Assembly (NCBI GenBank): GCA_004794785.1
Contig: SJOL01009621.1
Location: 397,012 to 461,011 of the forward strand
From: Opisthorchis felineus
Taxonomy: Eukaryota; Platyhelminthes; Trematoda; Opisthorchiida; Opisthorchiidae
DNA: 64,000 nucleotides
Reading direction: 5' to 3'
Positions 46,537 through 59,324 of the stretch are shown piece by piece. The first letter of the stretch is position 1. Each line of letters begins with the position of its first letter. The notes under the pieces were generated by a model. That model worked only from the letters and a program-made list of their open reading frames with translations, did not search any database and was not told where the DNA came from. A program made the position numbers and the translations under genes.

Positions 46537-47775
46537 GATCAGATGGTCTTTGATCCATCTGCCGAGCTTAGCAATCAGCTTGCAAACGTTTCATCGTCAA
46601 TGCGTAGTTGAGTGGGTAATTCCTCGTTTCGAGGAGCATCTTCTATCCTCTCATGTGATTGGCTAACTGGTAGAGAGAGAGGAGAAACGAAAAAATCCTC
46701 AGAAAACCAAAGTGGCCAAATCAACCGTACAAACAGAAAGGCAAACGGATCACGCTTCCATACATCAGAAACATTTTGGAAATGACTGCACGGTTATTTT
46801 GAAAGTATAACACAACCGCGACCCACAAACCTGCGGGCACTCTACGGATAGCACTGTCAAACCTAAAGCGACGATTGAAGGCAATAATGAGGACTACCGT
46901 CGTATACAAGATTGTAATAAACACTATGTGTAATAATCAGGATGGAAGCCTTCTATCAGAATACAGTAACACAAACTTGCAACCAAAAGATAAGACTAGC
47001 TTAACTCGTCACCGTGCAAGATTGACAAAAAAATTCGACTGGAACAACGTTCACATACTGACCCAAGAAAGAACAAAGAAAGTGAATTCATAGAAGCGTG
47101 GTACTCCACTGAAAAATCTATCAACAGATATATTGGAATCGATCCAGCCTATCTACCACTGGCGGCAAAATAACTACAGAACGCAAAGCTGCACAAAAAT
47201 CCGGAGCAGACATGTATAGAAGAAGCTGGTGAATAAAAAATCTGGGAGATTAATCCAATTTCCCGGAATAGCATCGAACAGATAAATCGAAGAGGGTTAA
47301 AGAAAGACTCAATGAACGGTGGTATCGGATCGAACATTCAAGTGCAACCACATAGGCCAGTATAGAAAAGGAAACACTACACCAAACGGAGAAGTGCAAC
47401 CTACCAACCAAACTCGAGAAGATGAAACTGCGAAACAACTTAATAACGGACGAGTTAGACCTAGGAAAAGAAACGGCCAAAAGCTGAAATTACCATAACA
47501 ACCGACCAAATTCAAGGCCACAACGCAGCGTAAACTGGTAACGGACCAATCGAAAGGCGGACCGAAAGCCCCCAACGAACCAATGGAATACGACCACGAC
47601 GCGAACGGGTAAATAAGATTACAAGGGTGAATACCAATTAGCCAATCCCCTGAGGGGATATTAGATAAACATCAAAAGCAGGAAGTAGCCACCCAAGTAC
47701 ACACTGTCGATATCTCCTCGACTGAGCATGAAACGTTTGCAAGCTGATTGCAAAGCTCAGCGAGTAGATCAACGG
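46537..47775 (+). mobile_element. Penelope-like element, 5'-truncated, with GIY-YIG-type C-terminus and inverted terminal pLTR pieces
   Basis: Plus-strand translation gives the C-terminal part of a Penelope-type protein. KRITLPYIRNISEMTARLF and HKPAGTLRIALSNLKRR (linker) are followed by TVVYKI (the GIY-YIG entry strand), FDWNNVHILTQERTKK and, after a frameshift near 47080, EFIEAWYSTEKSINR. The Cys-rich YIG part is mostly lost. The reverse transcriptase is absent. A roughly 80-bp terminal sequence occurs at 46537-46620 and again, inverted, near 47700-47775. Penelope elements are known to be flanked by pLTRs in direct or inverted orientation. Frameshifts and stops make it inactive. The 3' untranslated part aligns closely with the copies at 24155-24930 and 62440-62960. 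Confidence 0.75.
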
Positions 47776-48111
47776 CTATCTGACCAACCACCAGTAGGCA
47801 CATTTGAAAGTGACGTAATACCTGTCTTCTCTTCATGCGGAATAGGTAAATAGGCCATAACCATTGGTGTCCTAGACTTGGATATATACATCTGGAAATT
47901 GGAAAACAAACCGTTACAGATCACTACCAATTGTCTTAAGGGTTTGGGATATTTGACCCAACATTCAGGTCTGTGGCCCCATCAGGAGCTGGCTTCTGTT
48001 TCACCACTTGGGGCTAGCAAACTGGGCAATAATTCATGAAAAAGTATTGGCATTGATCTATTAAACTCACTGAGCTCGGGTTTTTGACCCCGAAGCGTTT
48101 CCTACTAATAT

Positions 48112-48265
48112 TCCCGAGCTTACTGACCGGAAGGTCAGAACCCAACCCTGACACCTCGACTGCTCCCGTCTAGGCTTGGGCAACCTGGCAGTATCCCGGC
48201 CTTTGTGCTTTCTTGGGATGGTGTGGTGGCTAGGTACCGGGATTGTGTTACAGCTGAAGGACTAT
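48112..48265 (+). repeat. tRNA-derived SINE, family A, 5'-truncated
   Basis: Starts at the TTACTGACCGGAAGG block. Box A is missing and box B is decayed (AGAACCCAACCC). The 3' body is recognisable to TACAGCTGAAGGA. Confidence 0.65.
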
Positions 48266-49199
48266 TATTTATTTTTATTATTACCCAGGATGGTCGCGAA
48301 GTAAAGTCTAACACAATGCGAGTAACCTCTTTCGAATCACTCCTCGAGACACGTAACGTTTTGGGAGACAGCACAAGCCTTTTAGCAAGGCAAAGCCATA
48401 AATACGCATAAACAAGTTATCCGCCGACGCATGAACCTAGTGCATACTTGCCATTCTCACAACCCTACCCTTTGCTGGAAAACCGTTCTATCCTTCCAAA
48501 ACAGAACATCGTCAGATTGGGGTTCACCAGACCGGAAAATACCAGGCCCTTAACGATAGCTGGTAAGTTTCTCTTTGTCTAAATCCGCCACCATCTACTG
48601 ACGCAAAAGCATGCCAAAAATAACACAAAATAACAATGACCTGCGTAAATCTGACCGAAGAAAAAACATTGGCGATTCATCTTAAAAGATCAAGCATCAA
48701 ATGTCACGTGTCACATGTACGTCTCAGAATAGACTGGGCATTCTGGCCACGTCAGGAGAGTAATACAAATTAATTTGGTAAATAATGCTCGCAATTCGCA
48801 ATAATTTTTTTCATTCTATATTATTTACTTCGGTAAATTTGGTACAAGGTAGCCAGCCTCGTTTGGGAGAGTCCTTTTATCAAAGAACGCTACAGGGAAC
48901 CATCCAAAACCAGTTTCCTCTAAGAGTAGGGTCTCCGTAGGGGGACAGTTGTACATCCGTCACTTAGGCTTCTCCCGCGACACACGAACTTGTCCCACGG
49001 TCAAGGGGACATTTTGGTCTCGACCAAGTATATGGTACAATTCATGAGGCGCCATAAAGTTGCAATGCGAAATGAAGGTGATAACTAGGATTCTGAATGT
49101 GTGCGAAACGCACATGACCATAGAGTTAGATACTTCAGAGATCATTGAAGTATCATCGGGCGGGAATTACCACTTCGTTTTCGGTAAATCCTTGTTAAC

Positions 49200-49410
49200 G
49201 ACTGAACATCATCATCATCATCATCGACAGTATAACATCCGTGTTGAACACCGATGTTTCGCTGCTGTACAACCATGAGGTAAATGTGCAATTCATGGCT
49301 GTACATGGACTAGGATACTGCGAGGGCATCCACACCTAGAAAGAAGGACGACCAAAGCATATGGTTCTAAAGCCTGACTGCCAGGCAGCGGTGTTTGGCG
49401 GGAAATGCAA
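49200..49410 (+). repeat. family E interspersed repeat, short form
   Basis: The CAT-repeat leader (49207-49225), followed by the 3' part with GTACATGGACTAGG and GGCAGCGGTGTTTGG. Confidence 0.45.
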
Positions 49411-49810
49411 GTGCATTGCCATTTTTATAGAACAAGTCGTCATACATGTTCCAGCCCCCAAGCTGGAGGGCCAGGTGACTGAGTTGGTTAGACCTCTAGC
49501 CATTGACCAACCTGATATGATAGACTCTGCAGGTGTCGCACAGACATCTCCCAGTATAGCTCAGTGGGTCGCGGATGCACACTAACCGTCACACCACGTT
49601 AAGATGCAGTCTCTCCGTGGCGGTATTTAGTCTGAACGCTGAACTTCAAAATTGTCAAATGTATCAGAAGGTTGTAATTAGCACTACATCATCCATTACC
49701 TCGTTCTCGCGCCGAGGTTTCGCTGACTCGTGCTCGGCAAAGTGCCACTGTGCAGGGCTTTACTTCTCGTAACTTCCATTTATCCTGACCTCATCTCATT
49801 AAATACTAGT

Positions 49811-49993
49811 AATCGTTCAGCTGTAGCACCCTTTCTGTTCCTAATTGCCACGCCACCCGAAGGAAGCACGATGGTTGGGATACTGCCAGGTTGCCCAAGC
49901 CTAGACAGCAGGATTCGAGATGCAGAGTTCGGGTTCGAACCACGGACCTTCCAGTCAGTAACTTCGCGCACTAACCACTGAGCCATCTCACCC
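49811..49993 (-). repeat. tRNA-derived SINE, family A
   Basis: Full-length copy with clear box A-like GAGATGGCTCAGTGG and box B GGTTCGAACCC. Confidence 0.75.
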
Positions 49994-50714
49994 CCTCATC
50001 TCATTAGAAAACTGTCCTCTGCCACGTGATCAAATGGGTTGGTTGTGTAGGTTGTCCACTGCTCGCGTAAAAATGCATCTGGTGATTCGTCACTGATTTG
50101 CACATGTAGGTTGATAGAAGGATCTAGTCACACACCTTACTAATAATCTTTAATAAAGGGCAGCTTCGATTTCATCAAAACAGACAACTCGCATTTTTAA
50201 GCTTCGTCCCTGTGACGGCCCTGATTCAACTCCGCCTTAAAAGTGGTTTCCGTTCCCTATCTTCAGATGCGCGCATGATGGTTCCTTAACAAAGACGTCA
50301 GCATCAATCGCCAGACTAGTATATGATAATCGACCCTGTCTACTTACCACCGACTCAATGGTAGCACTGAGTCAGTCTCGGCAATCAGACCGATGGACCA
50401 AGAAACAGGACTCGCTGTGGAGGTAGACGAATATTGTCATAGCTTGGGGGGGGGACAGGAAAGTTCAATTCTCAATATTAACCGGATATCCACCAGTCAG
50501 AAGGCAGATCAGCCGATAGCTCAGTAGGAGTACTCACCGAAACGGCCAACAATAGGTCAAGGTCGATCTGGGTGAGTAGACCCCACAGCAATCCATGTAC
50601 GCACAACAACCACGCACTTTCAATCTCAACGCAATTCCACTCTCAATGTACTGACGATGTCACCTCCACTGGTAACGAAAGGTTTGTCGCGTCAAAGATA
50701 TCCTTCCATGCTTT

Positions 50715-50960
50715 TAAAATAAGCCTCGTGTGAAATACACTCATTTGCAAACAAATTTGATTTTGCGGGAGACTCACCTGGAACACAGCTAAATTTCTCG
50801 TTTATGATGTTTCTAAGCATCTGAATGTGCTGCACCAGGCCGCCTCATGTTTCAGTTGGTACGATATTCTAGAACCCAAGAAGGGCGAAACCGGTCGTGG
50901 GCTGTCGAAGAATTTTCAGCAACCTTATGAGTAGTTTATTACGTTTATACAAGCCTCGTG
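50715..50960 (+). repeat. family D repeat
   Basis: Second module in inverse, then GGTACGATATTCTAG, then the ribozyme 3' half (AAGAAGGGCGAAACC, GGTCGTGGGC). The CUGAUGA half has been replaced, so the ribozyme is broken. Confidence 0.5.
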
Positions 50961-51684
50961 TGCTTCTGTTGATCACCCCAGTCACCTCTCCGTGACACCT
51001 AGCTGCCGGTTTTATCAGCGGATAGTTGGAGCTGGCTGCGCAGTGCAATTGTGTGAGAGGACAGGACTTATTAGGCGTGTACGACAACTGCACAGTTTGT
51101 TTGATTGAATAATTCACAACGTACGTGAGTAGCAGATAACGCATCAAACATCTCTCTGACGAAAACTTCCACTCCACTTTTTGAAGGTACAGCGCTGACA
51201 AATTGCACGTGTTTTTGTTAGTAAACAGAGGATCGACTGAGATACATAAGGGAGGATCTAATCACTGAGGAACGAAGTTAATAAAGACTTTTTCTGTGTA
51301 GAACGGGAATTTGGTTCGAATATCGTCCGAATACATAGCCCATCTTAATGGTCAAGGCGATACATCTGTATTTTTGACGAATGAAGTATTTTATGAAGTT
51401 TAGCCGTACTATGACTGTTAGAAGTAGAGTGAACAAAAGTAGCCTATGCTCTTGACTGAGGAAACAAACGGGACGTTGTCCTACCACTTCACGTACATCA
51501 GGCGGTAAGACAGCGTAAGACTAACAGCACAAAGTTTACTGACTTTTCTGCTGCAGTTGACGGCAGTTGACCTCCTTCACATGCCCACCATGCCGACTGC
51601 TTGCATATGGTTGCAAAAACTCACGAGCAGTCTTTCAGGACTAACTACCTCAATCAGACGAAAAAAACAACGAAGAGTTCGTAA

Positions 51685-51960
51685 TGCACTACTCTTAAGG
51701 TTGCTGAAAATTCTTCGACAGCCCACGACCGGTTTCGCTCTTCTTGCGGCTCATCAGGTGGGAGCAGTCCCCGAGTTTCCGTCAACCTTATGTTCTACTT
51801 GAAACCAAGTTGAACGGAACTGAAACATGAGGCGGCCTGGTGCAGCACATTCAGTTGCCTAGAAACATCACAAACAAGAGATTCAGCTGGGTTCCAGGTG
51901 AGTCTCTCGCAACACCAAATTTGTTAGCAAATGAGTGTATTTCGCTAACGAAGAGTTCAT
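51685..51960 (-). repeat. family D repeat with good hammerhead
   Basis: The ribozyme module on the minus strand (51721-51762) is followed on the plus strand by the second module, beginning CTGAAACATGAGGCGGCC. The module orientation is opposite to that at 10596. Confidence 0.6.
51721..51762 (-). ncRNA. hammerhead ribozyme motif (family D)
   Basis: The same layout on the minus strand: CUGAUGA core, GAAA, ACC/GGU minimal stem III with cleavage after C, and stem I CCCAC/GUGGG, five Watson-Crick pairs. Relative to 60678 the stem I 5' strand differs but still pairs, with U-G replaced by C-G, which is compensatory. Stem II (GCCGC...GAGC) is weakened. Confidence 0.65.
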
Positions 51961-54900
51961 TAAACCACCGAAGGAAACATTTCTTCCCGGTTGAAATGGA
52001 CTATGCTGGTTAACGGTATGAATGTTTTCTTGTTCACAACAAGTAAAACCTTAATACCTCCAAACCCATTCAGCAGGATCCCGAGAGATGTATCACAATT
52101 TGGACCGGAGCAGATTATCTTGGCCAGTAAGGATGGATCTGCTAAAGCATCTCTCAAAACAGAACTATTCCTGTTGTCATTTCTGTCACTTAGACTATTT
52201 ACCTATCTGGAAGAGCATCACAACTGCAACTCGGTTGCCGCCGTAACACTACCGAGAACCATACACGCAGTTACGCTTTTATTTAAGGTCTTAGATGCCA
52301 AGAGGCAGGATGGGAGCACAAAGGTGGGGTTGGACAGACATCGGACCCAGCTGCCCAAAATTTCTCGTGTTATCAAACTATTTGGTCAACCTACTGAGCT
52401 GACACTGCGAGTGTCGAGCTATTCAGTACTGGTTGAACGAGTGATGATGGTGTTTTCTGGTTGATTAATTCCGAAGGTCACAGTCAAATCGGGACCGGTT
52501 CTGGAGAGTCGTTTTATGATGTAATCAGCAGATTAGGGCCGGACTATTTCCAACGTTTAAAGAGAAAATTAGGCGGATTTAATTCAGTAAAATATGACGA
52601 TATTCCGTGGCGAAATCGCCAAGTTTAAGGGATACGGATAAATGAAGACAGGACCAGATAATGACAGAATTCATCACCAACGTTCATTGTTACGGTGTAT
52701 CCGAACAGAACCAACTGCCTTTAATGATGGGAAAATGTACTTTAAATTTATACGTAAAAGGACGTGAACCGTTGAATAAAACGTAATTCATCGATAGTGT
52801 TTTTTCTTTGGAAATACGGTGCTTTCCGCCACAGTATGTGCAACAAGCTTATCGACCCTCGAAACGCTGGCTTGTTAAACAGCTCCAGCAAACTACTGTG
52901 ACCGGAACTCCCGAATGAGATCCATTCCGCCAAGAAAAACGTATTATCCGAAGCTATCCGCTTCTAAGGGACGACTGTCGCGGTCATTACTTGGTCTGGT
53001 CACGGTTTCTTTTCCAGGTTATTCTTGGCTATGAATGTGATATTGTGAGAACTGAAAGTTTGATTGTATCGCTTCATCCAACGTAGTGGCATGCTCTTTC
53101 AAAGCAACTCCACAGTCAACATCACTATAAAAAGACCATCTTTTACTTCCACTAGACCACGCCACTACATTTGAGCAGACCGCCATAGGAAATAGAAGTG
53201 AATGAGGAATGGATGACGTCTAGTGCTAGTCTAGCGAACGATCAAATACCTTCAAGTGTGTATTCAGCCAAATTGGATGTGTTTAGCTCAAAGCACGTAG
53301 TCACCAGAACTAAACGATATTTGCGATTACCACTCTGTTAGATTAATCTGAATGTAAATCGTGGTTCATCGCCCGTCTAACCACCTTTCAAAATCGACTA
53401 CGAAGCATCCAAAACAAAGGTTTCTACTATTCCGATTAATGTCTGACCAACAGGTTTATCATGCATAAGAAAAATAGCTAGTTCGGAACTGAACAAGTGC
53501 ATCAATGTTCCACTTATCCTAGGGATACACAAGTTCGTTCAAGACAAAAAAATTGACATCTGTCATTCAATGGAGAGATTTTGGACAGCTGAGTTGGACT
53601 TGACCGTTGGTGAAAAACACGACACAAAGTGATTTGAACAAAGTACTGTGTTTTTAACGGCTGGTAATTACAGGTTTAATTATTGAGTTCTTATTTCTTA
53701 TACAAGCTTCAAATTCATTGCGTTATTTACTGGCCGGTATAAGTATTGCTGGCCGGTTTGACCCGCATAAGTAATGTATGTTGCTTTTAAGCTCACATTG
53801 CTTCAAGACAGATACACTTGGGCTGTTAACCAAGGAAATGGATTTCGGTTGGACGTTCGTGCTTGGATCTGCACCCCTTTTGATCGGCTTTCTTCAGGTG
53901 ACCCACTCATCAGAGCCTGTCATACCTGAAACTGTCCACTTCATCAGCTACGGTCGCCGGTATCCGTCCAGCCGGGTCCAACACGCTCTGCGAGTCGATT
54001 GTTCCAATGCAATTATCCAGCGTTTTTACGCCGTACAGCAGGGAGAAGCAAGCCGATGTGGTACGAGGCCGAATTCAGCTACCACCGCCGCCTAGCGCAA
54101 CGGCCATCTTCCTTTGTCCTCTGAGTACATGAACGAACTGAGGTTGGCCGGGGTAGCTTCTCTGCTGTGATGAATTCTTGAATTTTGAGTGTTCACTACT
54201 TCTCATCCCAAGCGTTACGCTCGCGAGGTCTTCAACCTCAGGAGGCATTCTGTGGTCACTGTTTTTTTAAAGCCGCCTTGCCGACAGCCCGTCATCAGGT
54301 ATTTTTGTCCTCCAAGTGGCACCAGCTGGAGGCTCGAACTGACCGACTGATCGAAGAGTTCAAAAATGTGTGGTCGCAGTTGTCCGCGCAGTGTGGCTGA
54401 GTGGATGACTGTAAGCGTGTCAGCTTAGCGCAGTAGCGAAGCTAATCACTGTATCTTCCCATCATCAACTTCACATAGTGTTGCTCTCTGGAGGACCGAC
54501 TAACATGACTGCCACACTCATCACTGGTGGTGCCTCAATTTCGCTCCACCTTGCATTGGTTTTCTATCATGAACTGATTCCACTACAGATGCGGAATTGA
54601 CGTTAGGCAGCACGATGCTAAAGTAAACAACAAGATGGTGGCCTGGAACGGTCTATCGAGGCACACACAGGACTTGTCTTTATACGCACGAACAAGCGTA
54701 ACTTAGAGGCAAAATTTGTCTAAAGTTGTTTTAAGTGAGTCGATCACATAGAGTGTACTGCCTGGTAGACGCTTCAGTTCTCTCAGGAACTTCATTAATT
54801 GTGTATGTGTAATTCTTTTTGGTAAACGTTGCGTAAATTTTCGCCTATTTGGAATATTGCATCCTTCCCATGTCTTTTGCCCTTTACAAAACAGTATTCG

Positions 54901-55662
54901 AATTAAAATCTAATTCGAAAAACAGAAAATATCAACATTAAAAAAAAACCACAGCCGTTTGATGACGACAGCGAGCAAATACGTCAAAGCTGTTTGACTA
55001 GTTCGAAGCGAATCACACATGATCTTTATTACGAATTCATTAATAATACCTGTTACCTTCTAAAGTTTTGATTGATGACCTGAGCTTTACTCACTAGCCT
55101 TATTACGCAAACAAAATGACAACTAATAGTGCGCCATGGTTTAGCGAAACAATAGTTATTTATAATTCATTGTTTGTACTTCCAAGTTGATCGTCACGAG
55201 CCGAGGTGCGAAAGTAACGCAGTGAAAAATGAGGTTGCATTTTCGAGTTGACGTAACGTACTCGCAGAGATAATAAAGCCGTCGTAGACCATTTTCGGTG
55301 TCAGTTGCTTCAACTAAGGAACGGACAGAAGTGGGAATAACAGGACAGACAACGGCCCAAAGAAGAATCAGGCGAATGTTTTCAACTATTCCGGTAGATA
55401 TCATGAAATCGAAAAACAGATGAACGACTCCCGTCCAACGGAGACAGTCCTGAATTTCTCATCGCGTCAAGGCGGGATGATCAAAAGACTATTTTTGTAA
55501 ATTCCACATCTAGTTACTTGCAATAAACTGTAAGGCTATTGAGTTCTATCGTTTTTTTTTAATATCAAAGCCGCAGACTGGGTAGTTTAGACTTCACTAC
55601 TTTGCGTAGGAATCACTCCTTTCAGTGTTAGGAGGAAATCCCTTTGCATCGAAGTTGTTTAT

Positions 55663-55936
55663 TAGAACGCCAACTAAACAGTTACAGACTATTGGATAGG
55701 AAAGTCAAACTCTCATTTGCACGTTGTTTTTAAAAACTAAATATCCGACTTCTTCTTGAACGCGTCTCCTTGAAATCTCCTGGATATTCATTGACGACCA
55801 CACAATTGCAAACGAAAACTGCAAAGTAGTTCCACAAATTCCGTAATAAATCCCACCTTCCATTGGATCAAGGCGGAGTTACGAGAACACACATACTACT
55901 CGCATGCCTCATCAGTAGTATCCACCGTTACATCAG
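55663..55936 (+). repeat. repeat R, copy 2
   Basis: Matches copy 1 almost base for base, with scattered substitutions. It is the closest non-SINE repeat pair in the window. Confidence 0.75.
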
Positions 55937-56410
55937 TAGTGATGAAAGCAACATGTGTTCTCGAAAGTTGCTTCCATTTAAGACTACTTTAGCTAGGCAA
56001 ACTTCAAAAACTTCTTCTGGCTGTACAGGCTTTGGTTGTCTACCCTAATGACCGTGTTTTGAGGCCTGAGGCTACAAAACTGACAATCCTTTGCATCCGA
56101 GAGATTAGTTAGGATATGGTAAAGCGTGCTTGATGTGTTGATCGGAGACGCACTTTATGCAAGGAGGAATGGAAGATGGTGAGTTTGAGCGATCCAGTAA
56201 ATTCCCACGTTGCTGGAACATAATAGTGGATGCTATAATCTGTGAATTAGGATGATAGCGAAACAAAGGGCTATCGGTAATCAGTCGGAGATGACTCGGT
56301 TAGCATTGGGAGCACTGTAAACTGTAAACTGCAGGTAGGCGGAATCCTGAACCCGACTTGCAAACAATGTTGGTTTATGCATGAAACCGAAGAGATGTCA
56401 TTATTTGGGA

Positions 56411-56598
56411 GGCGAGATGGCTCAGTGGTTACAGCGCGAAGCTACTGACCGGAAGGTTCGTGGTTCGAACCCGACCTCTACCTCTCGACTTCTCCTGTCT
56501 AGGCTTGGGCAACCTGGCAGTATCCCAGCCCTCGTGCTTCCTTCGGGTGGCATGGCAGTTAGACACCGAATGGGTGCTACAGCTGAATGACTTTTTTG
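56411..56598 (+). repeat. tRNA-derived SINE, family A, near-consensus
   Basis: The cleanest copy: GGCGAGATGGCTCAGTGGTT head, GGTTCGAACCC box B, GGCAACCTGGCAGTATCCC body and T-run end. Probably one of the youngest insertions. Confidence 0.78.
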
Positions 56599-56690
56599 AA
56601 AGATGCAGTTGTTTAGCGGTTCAGCATAGGTCTCTTGATGGAATAAAAAATGACATTTGAGGAGGACTATCACTGTCGGTTTGGAAGTTT

Positions 56691-56724
56691 TGGGAATTGT
56701 ACAGACAAGACTGTACAATTCCCA
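56691..56724. repeat. 14-bp perfect inverted repeat (hairpin)
   Basis: Arms TGGGAATTGTACAG and CTGTACAATTCCCA with a 6-nt loop. No T-run follows. Flanking bases pair only partly, so it does not look like a microRNA precursor. Confidence 0.75.
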
Positions 56725-58779
56725 GAAGCATTATCCAGTCCACGTAATGGACGGGGTCGGAACTCCGGTAGGGTGAAATTATAAAACAGGTAATTTGGAA
56801 TACACCGGCACTTATGCCAATTGATTGGAAAAGCTGCACCGGCTTCCGACCGATCTGGGTGGCCATTAAAAACCGCCCATGTCGCGAAGATCAGAATAGT
56901 CTGGCGTGCCTCTGTGACGCAGCACATATGTAGTAAAACCAGATAAATGGAGTTGAAACCCTGACTCAATAACGAAATCAATCCAGCATGGTCGGCACGA
57001 ACAAGCTAAATTAAATTTTGTCGGACCATGTCACCTATCTGAAATTCGATCAGCACTAGACTCGCAAGGCAATACCCCGAACAACTTGTAGAAAAACCAG
57101 ACAGCTTGAAATTTCCATGGTTTCGCAACCCCATAAAAGAAATCACCACAAACCCCCTCGTAAAAGACTTCCGGAGACTGATGATGCGGCTATTTATGAT
57201 GAAAACTCAAGCGGGAATTCCTCATTCAAGAGACGAATTTCCTTCGGTTCCAATTACGTGGATGCACTTTAAAGAGGACACACTGGATTGCAGAACACCT
57301 GCTCATGCCTACCTAGTAGGGTGGACAAAGTAACAGAGGTAAAACAGAATAGATCAGGATACAAGTTCACGGAGTGACAGTGTTTTCACGTAGCAAAGAG
57401 CAAAGAGGACATAAGCATTTGTTACAGCGTTGGGATGCAGTCTGGCCCGATAAATCTGCAGTTCTATCGGAACTGGCATCGGCAATGAAATGTCCAGTGT
57501 TGCAGTAATCCGTAGCACCGTCGTCGTACGCACTTTAGTGAATTCACACATGTTTCCACGCTCCTCCGATACTTCTGAGAAGTCGACAGAGGATAATAGA
57601 TCTGCTATTTTTGAGGCTGCTCTTCAGTCTAGTTTTAGTAGACTCTGCAGCTTAAAGGTGCACGAAAATAGAATAAATTTTGTCTTTGTGATGAGTTGAT
57701 GAAATTAACTTTGAAAAAAATGAAGAGAGAACCTGCGAAAAGCCACATTGTTATTACAATCTAAACCTTTGGTATCTTCAAACAGTCCATCAGGCAAGAC
57801 AAGGAGAGGAAATGGACATCATTCATTACTGGTTACAATGTTAGCCTTCAGCTGTTTCGGATGCTGTAATTTATAAGCAACGGATTAAATCACGACTTTA
57901 TCCTGCGAACAAAATCACTTCTGAAAAGGAGAGCGGCTATCCTTCCCGTGCTACCATTCATCATCACGTGACAAGAACTACGTAATTGGAGGCCCAGGCA
58001 CTAGTTAAATACAAGCCGTGGTCGGTTACTCGTGACCGCACTGCGTTGTTTACACGCCACTCCGGATTCGCAACCCCATCCATGTGTATCCCAAAGAGTC
58101 CTAAATCGAATCCTTGGCTGATGTATGAAACTATCGTTTCTCTGTCTTTGCAGGACACGTTTTGACTGTTGTTCATCCGACCTAAACTTGCCTAAGGGTT
58201 TTGCAAGAATATATCGATTTTGATGTCCAACGTCAGGTTACGAATTCAAAACTCATCATTTGTATGTCGTTTTACAGTTTCTTGGAAGTAACTGGGCTTG
58301 TGGACTGCACCTGTTCCTTTAAGTTAAGATCTCTGGTATACTGACCACAAATCATGTCGCAAAACTTGCAAAAAAAGATTGCTTTTTAATCGATCCGGTC
58401 AAGACCAGTGGTTTTTAACCTTTTTCTTCGTTCATTCCACCAGCCTCCGCGTCTTTAACTATTCCTCCACTTAGGCAAACTAAAGCACAGCAAACGACCG
58501 TTAATTAGCGGTCGAGTGCACTTTTCACCATGTCGTCAGTCCGCCTTTCGACAACTCGGTGATTTTGCACAGAATTCCACTGGACTTTCTTTATATACCC
58601 AAAAAACGGGGTTATGCGTGTTAACCGAGCATGAATCAGTGATTGACAGGCTCGTCCGCTGTTAGCGCTTATGAGATACGACCTACCGCGCTAGCGAAGG
58701 TAATCTGACAAACTTTCGAGTGCCCGGATAAATATAATGTATGTGAGAAAATATCTTGATATTTCGTCCTGTAGGTGAA

Positions 58780-58935
58780 GCTAATCTATGCCGAAAAGCC
58801 GGAAAGCACTGTACTGCTGTTTCGTCCTTGTTGGGACTCATCAGCACTGCGCATCTCACAAAACGCACGACGTCCCGGCTACTAGTTTGGACACGAAACC
58901 GATCACGAGCGCCACTCATCCATCGATTATAGAAT
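58780..58935 (-). repeat. family C repeat
   Basis: A minus-strand copy with the hammerhead at 58806-58850; its box-B part is diverged. Confidence 0.5.
58806..58850 (-). ncRNA. hammerhead ribozyme motif (family C)
   Basis: Minus strand: core CUGAUGA, perfect stem II GUCC/GGAC with a CAACAA loop, GAAA, short stem III and GUA cleavage site. Stem I GCAGUG/CAGUGC has one G-G mismatch. It complements the 28736 copy: each keeps the stem that the other has lost, so the ancestral element probably had a complete ribozyme. Confidence 0.6.
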
Positions 58936-59324
58936 CCACATAACGTGGACCTATACGTTTTCGCTGGCTCCTTGACTGAGGACTTTTGAGATGGGCCCTA
59001 TATCTTGTCTAAGTGCGAGTTTATCACACTCTATCGTGAACCACGGATGTCCGACTAATGCTTTGTTCAAGTTCGTTAACAAACCACATGACATCGAGAA
59101 ACTGATGCAAGATAAGGTTGAGTGCTTATTGGAGAAATTTATCTGCGCGAAATTTTGATCTTGAACAGAGTTGGTTTGGATCGTCAAACACTACATGGAG
59201 GTCAGGCTCGATCTGTCGCTGAGTGACAGCACGTTTCGCTCAGAATCTCGACTAGAAAATACTGAATGAAAGGGAAATAATTTTTTGACGATATAAGGCA
59301 CAACCTAAAGAGCTGCTGAAACCA

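Noticed and set aside
49201..49225. CAT-repeat read as a His-tag-like coding run
   Set aside because: It is the microsatellite-like leader of repeat family E and recurs at 45555 and 22160 in non-coding context.
51991..52464. 157-codon plus-strand open frame
   Set aside because: It starts next to a family D repeat, matches no known family and shows no domain-like pattern.
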